The position numbers and the translations under genes were made by a program. Under the pieces are notes generated by a model. It saw only the letters and a list, made by a program, of their open reading frames with translations. It ran no database searches and had not been told where the DNA came from. Below, piece by piece: positions 24,601 through 36,889 of a DNA stretch of 64,000 bases; positions within the stretch are counted from its first letter, which is position 1, and every line of letters starts with the position of its first letter. The DNA is from Centrapalus pauciflorus. Lineage: Eukaryota > Streptophyta > Magnoliopsida > Asterales > Asteraceae. The stretch is taken from the NCBI GenBank assembly GCA_020465985.1, contig JAANYP010003271.1:240423-304422 (forward strand), in the 5' to 3' direction.

Positions 24601-24889
24601 GTGGATGCAGCATCAGCTTGAAGACTATGGGCTTGTATATAGGAAAACTCCTATTCTGTGTGATAATACAAGTGCCATAGCTATCTCCAACAATCCAGTG
24701 TTTCAATCTAGAACAAACCATATAGAGGTCAGACATCTCTTCATCATGGATCACATTCAGAATGGTAATGTGGAGGTAAGTTTTATTTCCACAGATGAAC
24801 ATCTTGCGGACATTTTCACCAAACCTCTTGATGAAAACAGATTTAACTATCTGGTAAGCAAGCTGGGCATGTTAAACAAAAGTGACTAA
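21628..24889 (+). pseudogene. Pol of Sirevirus A (protease, integrase, RT, RNase H), decayed
   Basis: Domains in Copia order: aspartic protease YLDSGCSGHM (about 21679); GAG-pre-integrase and HHCC zinc motif, ending LWHKRLSHLNFKNI and CTACEKGKQ (22050-22210); integrase core with first Asp at about 22258 and SDHGTEF (about 22446). The catalytic-Glu region near 22540 is frameshifted relative to B. Reverse transcriptase (23372-24517) has KARLVAQGYRQEEGIDY, QMDVKRSFLN and the YVDD box (about 23942). RNase H has YSDSDFAG (about 24427) and continues at 24605-24889, ending FTKPLDENRFNYLVSKLGML. The order integrase then RT identifies Copia. Stops at 23190, 24515 and elsewhere make it non-functional. 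Confidence 0.85.
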
Positions 24890-25578
24890 GTGTCCAAAAT
24901 GGTCTAAGACACTATATGTCTCACACTGCTCAAGTTTCACAGAATAGCTTAGACACAACACGCTATGCATGTTCTATACTTAGCCATTTTTCTGCAAAAC
25001 TTGAAAAGCTTGAGCGTATACTAGGTTTGACAATAACAGTTTATATGTCAAGCCTGATCTGATTATCAAACCTCCACCCTGCTCACTCTTTCAATCTGTC
25101 ATACAAGACATTGTCTTGTAACCTGATCAGCTATTGAACACAACCTGTTCTTACATAGCTGAACAGGTTGAAGGAACAACTTGAAGAGTGAACAGCTTGT
25201 GATGACCCTGCTCATTACAGGTTTGATCATCAGCTTAGACCATCAGTTTTAATTACCTTTCTTCACAATTAAGTTACTTAATTTGTGTTTTTATTTAACT
25301 TAATTACTGCGGATAATGTGTGTTTACGTGTGTTAGTGAATAAAAAGGGCTCAAGTGGTCTGACAAACGGTCTGACATGGACAACCGTTCCGTTTTCCGT
25401 TAACGACCATTTCAAATCAACCGCCCAAATGTTTCTCTCTCATACCCACTCACATTCAAATCCTATATTTACCTCCTACTGTTTCATCTTCGTCTTCCTC
25501 ACTACTTCCATAACTTCGTAAGAACCCTAAAACTTCGACTAAGTGTCCTGTGCTTCTACTACTCTCACTACTTCCCAA
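24890..25578 (+). other. Spacer between pol and the third ORF of element A
   Basis: About 690 bp with no convincing gene. The counterpart in B lies at 36890-37529. It may hold the signal through which the third ORF is expressed (splice acceptor or internal start), but I see no site clear enough to name. Confidence 0.45.
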
Positions 25579-28500
25579 ATGGCTCACCGTAACAACTCCT
25601 TTCTACCAGTGTTTGTTGGTGCTGATGTTCAAAAACATGCATCAGTCACCACAATGCTAACCCTGAAACCTACCAACTACCTTGCAAACCTAACCATCCC
25701 CAAAAACTATGTGGGGAAAGGCTACGATGAAATGGTGGAGTTTCTGAAAGTTCATCTGTTGAACTATGCCATGACTGCCTCTCCTGGTGTCCTGTACCAG
25801 GAGATGGTATATGAGTTCTAGTACACCTGTGCCTACAACCCAGATACCAAAGTCATCAAGGGCACCGTACTCAATGGGACTCAGACCATTGCAATCACCA
25901 CCCGTCTGATCAGGGAAGCTCTTCGTCTCCCTGTGGCTGAAACATATGATCAGCCTCAGGCCGAAGATGAACAGATGAAGAATCTGCTGCACTTCTGTGG
26001 TGTAGCAGAACCAAAGGTTGGAGCTACGCTGTTCAGGAAGGATTTGTCTCCTACCTACAGTTTTCTGTTTGCCTCAATGGTCATGTGCTTCAGTAGTAAG
26101 GTTGGTTCCTTTGACCAACTAAGCCGTGATGAGATTCCTATAGTCCTACAGTTTGTGGATGGGACTACAATCAACATGGCCAGATGGATTTTTATGAATT
26201 TGAGGAATCTGGTGCAGCAGGAGACACCTCCAGCTGCTGTTTGTTATCCCAGATTTCTGAGCCTCATTTTCAAGCATGTTTGTGGTGAGCATCTGTATAA
26301 CTCTCAGCCTTTACTCCGTACTGCTGTTTTTCCTGTTATAGGAAATAGAGTTTTCTTTACTCCGGTTCTCCCAAATGAGCCTCCTCTATCTACTCTAATG
26401 AGGAGGCTGCTAGGATTGGTGGAAAGACCCTCTGCTGTGAGGGTGGATCCAGAAGATGCTCCCAAAAGAAAATCCAAAGCCAGGGCCAAGTTCGTTAAAA
26501 GGACCCTGGAAACGACTGAAGCTGGGTCTGTCCATAAGAAGGCCAAAACAGCTAAGTCTAAGTCTGCACCCTCAGCCTCTGTGGCTGAGGGAGAGCAGGC
26601 TTCTCACCCTGGTTCATTTGTTGAACCTGAAGCCTCTGTGGCTGGTGCCTCTGTGGCACCTGAGACTATGGAACAGGCCAAACCACCTGTTTCTGACCCA
26701 GTCTCCAAACCTGTCCAATCTGAACCTCTCACCTCTCCACAATCACCACCTCATCTCTCAGATCATACCAAAGAAAATCCCTTGCCAAAAAGAAACCAAC
26801 GGCCAAAATAGCCCAAACCAGCCCCTCTGTTTTCTCTGAACAGGGTTCAGTTGAAAAAGAACCAACCCCTGCTGCCTCTCCTATTTTGGGAGAAGGATCA
26901 GCACAATTGGAGCCTACTTCACTCCACCCTGTGTCAACCCCAAGTCAGCCTAGACCCTCTGGCTCCTCCCAATAGGAGCCAGTTATACATAAGGAGACAG
27001 CCACATCAACTCTTCCAGCCTCCCAACAGGCTGAGAATATTGAAAGGCAGGATTTCTCTCCACTCCATACTTAGTCCACTCAGTCCCCACTTCATACTTC
27101 TTTACTCCCTGAGTCTGCACGAGGTGCCCACACTGCTGGCTTAGACCAACCAGCAGCTTAGCCTCAAATTTCTGTTCCTCATGATGCAGCTGTTCTACAC
27201 CAAACAGCTACTGAAGGACCAACTACCCAAGCTGATGAACCTCAAGGAACAGAACATCCCTTTGGTGAGGCTGCTCCTACTATGCAAACTCCATCAGCAG
27301 GTTTCACCACTGCTGATGTTGAAATGCAAATTCCATCTCCCAATGATGAGGTACTTTTAAACCAAGGTACTGCAGAGGAACCACCACTGGCCTTAATGAA
27401 GGTGCTGCAACACAAGCAGCATCTGAAAGGCTCCCAACTTCTACCCCCTCTCCTGATGATGCAGCTACTGCCACTGCTGGAGGACCCATCGACCCCTCCA
27501 AGCTAGGCCACATTACTTTTGCCCAGGCTATGGAGCTTCTTTCAAAAATACCCTCTCCTTCTCCATCACATCCCCATACACCAGCCTCATTCTCATCATC
27601 ACCATCTACTCAATCCAAACAGTCTACCCATACACCTCCATCCCCTAAAGATCTGCCTTTGAAGGATCAGCTTTCATTGCTGACCAATAAAGTTGGCTCT
27701 TTAGAAACTTCCATGTCTTCTCTACCCTCTCTCATTTTAGACTCTGTGTCTGAATAGCTTCAAGGATTCTTTGATGTGTTCAAGAATTCCTTCCCCTCCA
27801 CTCCTCAAACTGATACCTCCTCACAGCTGCTTGCACTCACTGCACAGCTACATAAATGTCTCCACTTCCCTCTCCTCCATTCTTTCACACCAACAGGACT
27901 CTGTGTCCTGTATGATAGCTATATCCCAACAGCTGTCCACTCTCCTCACTACTTGCAACTCTACCATTCCTGATACACTGGCCAACCTAAACACTCTCAT
28001 CGTTTCTCTATCAAATTCTGTGTCAAGAAACCTTGTTGATGTGCAGGACTCTCTTGAGTTACACCTTGCACAGCTTCAAAGTTTGCTATTCACAGCTTCT
28101 GATAGAGAAAATATTCTTAAGATGACCTCTTTTGCTGATTCCCAATCCTCTTCTATTCACACCTGTCTTTCCCAACTTGCAGAGGTGAAGGACAACCTGG
28201 CTTTCTTAGTGCATAGCCTGGTTGGTCCAAACCTGCTGCCAAAATTGCTGCCAAGCCTGCTACTGAATTTGTTTCTTCAGGCAGACCAGTTGTTGAAGGT
28301 GCTGGTCCATCTCCTTCAAAGGGGGAGAAGTTGTCTGCCTCTAAGACTAAGTCTAAGGGGGAGAAAACTTCTTCTCCTAAGGAGAAATCAACATCTACTG
28401 GTCAAACCACATGTGCATCTGGAAGAGGTACTGATCCAGCTGAGGGTGCCTCTCATCAACCTGAAGCTGCTTAGCCTACTCAGGCTGAATCTCCAAACTC

Positions 28501-29782
28501 TGCATAGTCTAAGGGGGAGGAATTCATTCCTAAGGACAGGCCAAGCAGCAGAAGGAGGCATCTCATTCTGGAGGAAGAAGAAGAAGAAGAGGAAGACATT
28601 CCTGAAGCTGTTACTACTACAACAGCTAAAGGAAAAGAAAAAGCAGTGGTTGATCCTGACCGCCAGAAAGTAGCAGAGCTAAAATTTGACAAAGCAAGGG
28701 CTAAAGAAATGGGCTTTCCAATTGAAAAATACTACGAGCTCAGAGATGAACAACTCAAAGCCGTGGAAATACTGAGAAAAGAAGAAGCATCTGCCAAAGC
28801 TGCCATATCTCTTGCATTCAAAGAGGCAAGCAAAACCAAAATGCCTTCTTTGGATGTACAGAGAAAACTGCTTGAAGCTGCTAATGAATCAGCTGGTGAA
28901 AAGGAAAGTGTACAGGAAAAGGGTGCTCTGGTCTCTGTGACCAAACCAAAGCAAGCATCCTCTGCAAGGGCCCAGTTCCACTTTGACAACTTGGCAAGGA
29001 AGAAGTTCCATGATGTTGCTGATAGAAGACTTACCAAGGAATCTATTGTCAAAGCTGTCCCTATCTCAAGAAAAGGCAAACAGTGGAAGCTGCAAATAAC
29101 CAGAATGGGTGCTACAAGCCCTGAACTGGAATCTTATGACTACACTGATGTGGCCCAAATGGGGTACAGGGAATGGGTTGAGCTGGCAGTTGCCCTGAGC
29201 CAGTCTAAGTCAGAAACGGCTAAGACTATCATGGCATATGTTAAGAAGCTGATGAAGAGAGTGAAAGATCTTGGCCTGATCTCAAAAGAATTAAGTGAGG
29301 GTGTCTCTGTGACTTACCCCAAGATAAAGGCCAGGAGGACCAAAAAGGATTCTAAGCGGGAGGAACTCCTCATCTTGATTAAACAATGTGATTATGCTAT
29401 TGAAATCAAAGGAGTTGATTACAGCTTGCCCAGTGGAGTAGAGTTTGAAGAAGGCAAAATAATTGAAGAACCTGAGTTGGGGGCATTCTTTGTAGATCCC
29501 CTAACACAGAAGAAGTGCTTTCAGAGAGCATCAGATCTATACAAGATGGATCTGAGACAGCTTGCAGCCTTCAGACTTGCAACCTCATTCAGGCAATCCA
29601 GCAAGTGGAGAGCAGTCGTCTGGGACCAGCTCAGAGGCTTTTATGAAAGAGGTGAACTTCAAGATCCCAAGTTTATGATCCTCAGAGTTGAAATTCAAGA
29701 TCTGGAGGAAACAAGGGAAGAACTTGAAAAATGTTTGAAGGACCACCACCACTGGAGTGAAGTCCACCTACTATCTGAGTAG
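25579..29782 (+). pseudogene. Third ORF (env-like) of Sirevirus A, decayed
   Basis: Starts at ATG 25579 (MAHRNNSFLPVFVG), equivalent to B's MAQQNN start. An N-terminal domain of about 300 residues includes LTIPKNY, MTASPGVLYQEMVYEF, LSPTYSFLFASMV and NMARWIFMNL. A long Ser/Pro/Thr/Gln-rich middle is broken by several stops. A C-terminal domain (28646-29782) has charged, coiled-coil-like stretches, QWKLQITRMGA, GYREWVELAVAL and a closing EIQDLEETREELEKCL. A TGG to TAG change at about 25819 and a stop at 26809 interrupt the N-terminal half. Sireviruses commonly carry an ORF here called env-like; I see no signal peptide or transmembrane segment, so an envelope role is not supported by this sequence. 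Its size, about 1400 codons, is large. Confidence 0.7.
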
Positions 29783-30101
29783 GTAAAGAATGGAAGTTGT
29801 CCATCTGTTGGACAGGCTTGCCATTATCTGCTCTCAACATCAACAGTCCAAAGTGTTGAACACTTTTGTACATTAGTTGTACTTTGTTACATCTGTTGTA
29901 ACTTTTCCTATTTACATTAGTTGTAATATACATTAGTACATTAGTTGTACTTCTGTAAAAACATGTGTTGTTTATGTAATCAAAATCAGTATATATAAAC
30001 TGATCTTTTACTTTACTTAAATGTTGTAATTTAATTTCAGCAAAATGTATTGTAAAATGTATAGTGATTATTGATTAAATCAGCTTAAACTGATTATTGC
30101 A
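29783..30101 (+). other. 3' untranslated region of element A
   Basis: AT-rich sequence between the stop of the third ORF and the polypurine tract, with several TTAGTTGTA repeats (about 29870-29950). Confidence 0.5.
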
Positions 30102-30114
30102 AATAGGGGGAGAT
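30102..30114 (+). promoter_or_regulatory. Polypurine tract of element A
   Basis: AATAGGGGGAGAT immediately before the LTR start TGTTAGGCAC, identical in its core to the tract of element B. Confidence 0.8.
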
Positions 30115-31218
30115 TGTTAGGCACAAAAAGGCCTCAGTCAAACCTGCTATCTGAGGGGGAGATTTCTTAATCAAACTTGTTGATGCACTTGAAGGTATAA
30201 TTTAAGGCCTGCTTATGCCTTATTGAAACCTAAAAAGTGATTTGCAATATCAGCCCAAAGCTGTTTACCATGTTGCATTCGTTGCAACAAAGGCAGTTTG
30301 TCCAAGCTGTTCTCCCTGCTGAACAGGCTGGACATAAACTGTCTACGCTGCTCTGTTCTGTTGAGCAGCTTGGACAATTTACAAGTGTTCTGTTCTTTGT
30401 GAACAGAACCTGTTCTTTGTCAACAGGTTAAACACATTATGGAATATGTTTCCAAGTCCTCATGTATTGTTTTTGGCTACAAGATCAGTTTACAAGTTGA
30501 AGACAAAGTGGAAAACAGAACTGCACAGTCTGCCCACGCTGTTCTGTTACATGAAGACAAACGGATATCTGAAAAGGGAGATAGACCTTTTCTTATATCA
30601 AAATGGCATTAGCAAAAGAAGAAAGATGCAAAGTTGAGATTCCTCTTTTGGTAAGCCTTATGCAACAGTGACAAAAAGGAAAAGACAAAGATTCTGCCAT
30701 GTGAAGACAAACATACTTTATCAGAACGTGCAGAAAGGTGTTTTGTCTTTTTGGAAAGACTTTCCACTATCTCATCTTTCCAATGAAGAAGCTTCACTGA
30801 GATTCTCCTTTTGAGTATAAAAGGAAGCTTCTAAGGATTGTGAGATATCAAGAGTGTGAAATCAGAACGTGCATTGAAGTGTGTTATTCCATGCATGCAA
30901 GTCTGCTTATATAAAACAGTAGAGTGTGTCTAAGCTGTCCTTGTATAAGCTGTCCATCTGAGTCTTGTAAAAACAGTGAGTGCATCTAAGTGAGTGTAGT
31001 CATTGTATTTAGTCTGAGTGTGTCTTAGATTAGCTGAACAACTGTTGTATCTGTCATCTCAGCTTGAACCTTTCCACATTCAAGCTTGTTTGTAATTAAC
31101 ACTTGTTAATAATATACACAAACATTGAGAAAAAGATTGTTAAGTTTTTAAATAGCTGTATTCACCCCCCCCCCCCTCTACAGCTTAGAACTATACACTT
31201 GGGAAACCTTTTGGGACA
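30115..31218 (+). repeat. 3' LTR of element A
   Basis: 1104 bp from TGTTAGGCACAAAAAGG to TTTTGGGACA. It matches B's 5' LTR except for a small deletion next to the end (B ends GGGACCTACA). It includes a C12 homopolymer (31165-31176), opposite to the G tract of inverted copies. Confidence 0.8.
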
Positions 31219-31293
31219 ATTATAGCCCCTGAAAAAATGATCCAAGACCAGCTGCAAAGTTATCATCCAAAAAAGCATTCAAGAACTTCAAGA
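31219..31293. other. 75-bp spacer between the two inverted Sirevirus ends
   Basis: Unique sequence between the 3' LTR ends of A (plus) and B (minus). One frame is open through it (NDPRPAAKLSSKKAFKNF-like), so it may be a shred of an older coding sequence, but the source is not recognised. Confidence 0.5.
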
Positions 31294-32360
31294 CTGTAGA
31301 GGGGGGGGGGGGGGGGGGGGTGAATACATCTATTTAAAAACTCAACACACTTTTCTCAATGTTTGTTTGTATATATCAAATGTTAATTACAAACAAGTTT
31401 TTATGCGGAATGGTTCAAACTGAGATGACAAAACAACAGATAGATAACTAATCTAAGACACATTCAGAGCAGTTACAATGAATTCACTCATTAAGATGTA
31501 CTCCCTGATTTTACAAGAGAGACAGGCAGCTTGAAAAAGAACAGCTTGGACACACTTAACTGTTTTATTTTAAGCAGACTTTGCATGCATGAAAACACAA
31601 TTCTTTGCACGTTTAGAATATCTCTCTCTTAGGTATCTCACATTCCTTAGAAGTTTCCTTTTATGCTTTCTGAGAGAATACTGGTGAACCTTCCTCATTG
31701 GATGCAGAGATAGTGGAGTGCCTTTCCAAAAAGATAATACTGCTTTTTTACACATTCTGACAAAACAGCATTTGTCCCTATGTAGCAGAATCTTTGTCTT
31801 TTCCTTTTTGTCTCTGTTGCAGACTGCTTTACCATAAAGAGGAATGTCAACTTTAATCATTTCCTCTTCTTGTATAGCCATTTTGATATAAGAAATGGTT
31901 TGTCACCCATTTCATATATCCACTTTGTCTTCAAGTATCAGAATAGCTTGGGCAGTGCAAGCAGCTTCTGATTTTCCACTTTGTCTTCGACTTGCAAACT
32001 GATCTTTTCATCCAAGACAATACTTGATGACATGGAAACAAATTCCATAAAGTGTGTAACCTGTTCACAATCACAAAAAACTAAACACTTAGTTTTGGTC
32101 CAAGCTGCTCAACAGACATGAGCAGCATAGACATTTTATGTCCAGCCTGTCCAACAAAATAGGACAGTTTGGGCAATCTGCCTAAGTTACAACTATTGTA
32201 ACATGGTAAGTAGCTTTGACTTATATTGCAAATCACTCAGGTTTCAATAAGGCATAAACATGGCCTTAATTTATGCATTTAAGTGCATCAAACAGGTTTG
32301 ATTAATAATCTCCCCCTGAGATGTATAACAGGTTTGACTGAGGACTTTTTGTGCCTAACA
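31294..32360 (-). repeat. 3' LTR of element B, end-truncated
   Basis: Matches the 5' LTR from TGTTAGGCACAAAAAG (32360) to the G tract (31301-31320, 20 G). After CTGTAGAG the last roughly 38 bp present in the 5' LTR are replaced by the spacer. Confidence 0.8.
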
Positions 32361-32373
32361 ATCTCCCCCTATT
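32361..32373 (-). promoter_or_regulatory. Polypurine tract of element B
   Basis: Minus-strand AATAGGGGGAGAT directly before the 3' LTR. Confidence 0.8.
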
Positions 32374-32667
32374 TGCAATAATCTGTCTAAGCTGATTATA
32401 TCAATGATCACTATATATTTTTACATTACATTTGCTGAAATGGAAGTACAACATTGAAGTAAAGTAAAAGATCTGTTTATATATACACTCACATTGATTT
32501 GAACAACACATGTTTTTACAATTGTACAACTGATGTACTAAGTTAAATTACAACTAATGTAATAAAGTACAACATATGTACAATAAGAGAATTTCAACAA
32601 GTTTGGACTGTTGATGTTGGGAGCAGATAATGGCAAGCCTGTCCAACTTATGGACAACTTCCATTCT

Positions 32668-35600
32668 TCATCTACTCAGAAGTAGATGGACCTTCAAGCT
32701 GTTATTTCTGCTCAAACAAGTGTTGGTAATGCTCCATAGTCTCATCAATTTCTTCAACTTCGTGCCTAAGGAACATGAAGTTAGGATGTTGAAGTTCTCC
32801 TCTTTCATAGAAGCCTTTGAGCTGTTCCCAGATGATTGCTCTCCATCTTGGATGTTGTTGAAAAGCATTGGGGAGTCTAAAGGCTATGATCTACTTGAGA
32901 CCAACCTTATGAAGATCAGATGCCCTTTGGAAACACATTTTCTTTGATAAGGGGTCCACAAAGAACACCCCTAGCTCAGGCTCTTCTATGAATTTGCCTT
33001 CTTCAGGCTCAACTCCTCTTGGCAGTGTGTGATCTACCCCTTTGATTTCAACAGTGTGCATCCCCTGTTCAATCATCATGAGGAGCTCTTCAAGCTCTGT
33101 ATCTTTTCTCTTTCTCCTGGCTTAATCTTGGGTTCCACTAGTGAGGTACCCTTGATTTGTTCTTCAGGGATCAGGCCTAAGTTTTTGACTTTCTCCATCA
33201 GTGTTTTGACATATCCCTAATAGCTTGAGCAGTTTCATATTTTGATTATCTTAGGGCAACAACCAATTCAACCCATTCCCTGTACCCCATGCAGGCAACA
33301 TCAGCAGACTCATAAGCTTCCAATTCTGGACCCTCAGCACCTAGCCTGGTGATCTGAAGCTTCCACTGCTTGCCTTTCTTTGAAATAGGGTCAACTTTGG
33401 CAATGCTTTCCTTGGCAAGTCTTCTGTTCGTAACATCAAAGAATTTCTTCCTGGCCATATTGTCAAAATTTACTTGGGCTTTTGCTGAGGAGGATACATG
33501 CTTTGACTTGGTCACTAAGACCTGTGCACTCTTTTCCTTCTCTCCCTCTTTACCAACCATTGACTCATTTGAAGGCTCTATTAGTTTCCTTTGTACATCC
33601 AAGGAGGGCATTTTTATCTTTTTAGCCTCCTTGGCTGCAAAGGCTCTGGCAGCTTTGGCAGAGGCTGCTTCCTTCTTCTGTCTTTCAGAAATCTCAAGCT
33701 GCTCTTGTTTGAACGTATAATAAGTCTCTAAAGAGACACCCGTCTCGTTGGCCTGATATTTTGTCAAAATTGAGCTAAGCAGCTTTGAGATAGTCAGTGT
33801 CCACAAAGGCTTTTTCTTTACCCTTTGCTGTCCTAGTCTGAATAGTTTCCATTTCCTCATCCTCTTCTTCTTCAGTTTGTTCCAAAATTAGATGCCTCAT
33901 TCTGCTTGGCCTGTCCTCAGGAACAGATTCCTCTCCCTTAGATGATGCAGGGTTTGGAGATCCAACCTGAGTAGGCTGAACAGTTTTAGAGACTTTGAAA
34001 GAACCTGCAACAGTGCCAGTTTGGGAAAGACCTGCTGCTTGTCCTACTAAAGCTGATTTATCCTTAGAGGGAGATGAAGATTTCTCCCCCTTAAACTTTA
34101 TCTTCGAGGCAGATATCTTCTTCCCCTTTTAAGGAGATGGCACAGAGCCTTCAACAACAGTTCTATCTGAAGGAATAGATCCACCAGGCTGGGTAGCAGC
34201 AGATTTGGGGACAGGTTTAAAACCAACAAGGCTATGCACTAAGAAAGCCAAGTTGTCCTTAACGTCTACTAACTGGGTAAAACAGGTTTGAAGAGAAGAG
34301 GAATGAGAGTTTGCAAGGGAGGATAACTGGGAAATAGTAGCCCTGTCAGATTCTGTGAACACCAAACTTTGAAGCTGTGCAAAAGTGAGTTCAATGGAAT
34401 CTTACATATCATCAAAGTTTGAGGACACAGAATTGGACAAAGAGACCACTAAGGTATTTAGAGAAGCCAGAGTGGAGGGTAAGATGGTAGAACAGGTTTC
34501 AGCTAGACCTGACAGCTATTGGGAGACAGCTGACAGGGTGGACACGGAATCCTGTTGGTAGGAAAGAATTGATGAGAGAAAAGATGAGAGTTGTTGCAGC
34601 TGTGCAGTGAATGCAAGCAGCTGAGTGGAGTGGTCAGTTTGGGGAGCAGGGGTTGGAAAGGAGGTCCTGAACGAATCAAGAAACCCCTGAAGCTGAGCAG
34701 ACATAGAATCTGCTATGGTAGAAGGAATGGAGGTCATAGAATTTTTCAAAGAGCTAACTTTGTTGGTCAGCACAGAGAGCTGATCCTTCAAAGAAAGATC
34801 TTTGGGGGATGTAGGTGTATGGGTGGACTGTTTAGATTGGGTTGAGGAAGTTAAGTGTGAAGGTGAGGATTGTGGAGTATGGGGGTCAGAAGGTGAAGGT
34901 AGGGATACTTTAGATAGTAATTCCATAGCCTGGGCATAAGTTAAATGACCCAGCTTGGAAGGGTCAAGGGGACCTTCAGCAGTGACTGTAGCTACATCAT
35001 GAGGTGAAGGGATGTGAGTTGGTGGCGTTTCAGATGCTACTGGCATGGTAGCACCTTCATCAGGACATTGGGTTGTTCTCTCAGTAGTACCTTGGTTTAC
35101 AGGCACGTCTTCATTGGGAGAGGGGATATACATTTCAACATCATCAGTGGTGAAAACTGATGATGGAATTTGAATTTGGGGAGCAGCTTCACCAGAGGGA
35201 TATTCCATTCCCTCAGGTTCATCAGCTTGGGTTGTTGGTCCTTCAACAGCTGTTGGGTGTGGAACAACTGCATCACCAGGAGCAGAAGTGAAAACCTGAT
35301 CTATTGATTGGTTTATATCAGCAATTTTCACACATTGTGCAGACTCAGTATGTGGAGAAGATACATGAGGGGGTGACTGTGTGGACTCTGTGTGGAGTGG
35401 AGAGTACTCCTGTCTTTCAGTGTCTTTAGCTTGTTAAGAGGCTTGGACAGTTGATGTGGTGGTCTCCTTTTGTACAACTGGTTTCTATTGGGAGGAACCA
35501 GAGGGCTCAGGCTGACTCTGGGTGGACTCTTTATGGAGTGAAGCCTACTCCATAGATACTGCACTTACTCCCAATATAGGAGAAGCAAAAGCAGCACGGG

Positions 35601-36889
35601 TTGCTTCTTCGTCAACTGACTCCTCTTGGGAGGGGTAAGAGGGGCTGGTTTGAGAGGAGAGTTTCTTTTTGGCTAAGGATTTTCTTCTTAGCCTGTTATA
35701 GGATTTGAGGGAGGATATAGAAGATGGATGTTGTGAAGAAGTGATACGGGAATCTGTTTGAACTGGTGGGGAGACTGGGCTAGAAACAGGAGGTTGTTCC
35801 TGTTCCATAGTCTCAGGTGCCACAAAGGAACCAGCCACAAAGGCTTCAGGTTCAACAGATGAACCACGATAACCAGCCTGCTCCCCCTTAGCCACTGAGG
35901 CTGATGGGGCAGATTAAACTGTTTTGGCCTTCTTGGTGACAGGCTCAGCTTCACGTGTTTTCAAGGCCCGTTTAACCATTTTAGGCCTTGATTTGGATTT
36001 TCCCTTGGGAGTAATGACTGGATCCACCTTCTGAGTAGAAGGTCCTTCCACCAAACCAAGCAACCTTCTCATTGGTGTTGACAGAGGAGGTTCATTTGCA
36101 AGTACTGGGGTATAGAATACCCTATTTCCAATTACAGGAAATGAAGCAATAGTCAAAAGAGGCTGGGAGTTATAAAGATGCTCACCACAAATGTGCTTGA
36201 AGATGAGGCTCAAAAACCTTGGGTTTCTGACAGCAGCTGGACGTTGTTCTTGTTGCACAAGGTTCATAAATTCAACAATATCCACCTTGCCATGTTCAGA
36301 GTAGTCCCATCCACAAGGTGTAGGACTATGGGTATCTCATCTCTGCTCAGTTGATCAAAGGAGCCTACCTTGCAGCTTAGACTCATCACCGCTGAGGCGA
36401 AGAGAAAATTGTAGGTTGGAGATAGATCCCGTCTGAACAAGGTAGCACCCACTTTTGGTTCTGCAACACTACAGAAGCGTAGCAGATTGCCTATCTGTTC
36501 GTCCTCATGCTGAGGTTTGTCATAAGTGTCAGCCACGGGAAGATGAAGTACATCCCTAAGAAGAGAAGTAGTGATCTCAATAGTTTGAGTGCCATTGAGA
36601 ATAGTTCCCCTGATGGTTTTGGTAGATGGATTATACGAGCAAGTGTACCAAAACTCATAAACCATCTCCTGGTAGATGACACCAGGAGAGGCTGTCATAG
36701 CATAATGCAGAGGATGGGCTTGAAGGAACTCCACCATAGGTTCATAACCCTTCCAAATGTAGTTTTTAGGAATGGTTAAGTTTGCAATGTAGTTGGTGGG
36801 TTTCATTATGAGCATGGTGTTGACAGAGGGGTGCTTCTCAACATCATCACCAACGAACACAGGGAGAAGGGGTTGTTTTGTTGAGCCAT
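32668..36889 (-). pseudogene. Third ORF (env-like) of Sirevirus B, decayed
   Basis: Begins at ATG 36889 (MAQQNN), shifts frame within a few codons, then reads through 36860-36264 (LTIPKNY, MTASPGVIYQEMVYEF, VGSFDQLSRDEIPIVL) and 36285-35914. The Ser/Pro/Thr-rich middle is readable at 35895-35545 and 35331-34516. The C-terminal domain is at 33860-33246 and 33079-32891 (QWKLQITRLGA, GYREWVELVVAL). It is collinear with the third ORF of A throughout and keeps the Trp (EFW) that A has lost to a stop. There are several frameshifts and at least one internal stop. The position after pol and the absence of similarity to known enzymes match the Sirevirus env-like ORF; function unknown. Confidence 0.7.

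Larger units (their letters stand above)
19206..31218 (+). mobile_element. Sirevirus element A (Copia), 5'-truncated
   Basis: Contains gag, pol, a post-pol third ORF, polypurine tract and 3' LTR in Sirevirus order. Comparison with element B shows it starts inside gag, about 40 bp after the start codon position in B; the 5' LTR, primer site and leader are missing. Many stops and frameshifts show it is inactive. It lies tail to tail with B, 75 bp away. Confidence 0.85.

Noticed and set aside
25285..25521. 78-codon ORF between pol and the third ORF of element A
   Set aside because: Not preserved as an ORF in element B's matching region, and no domain.
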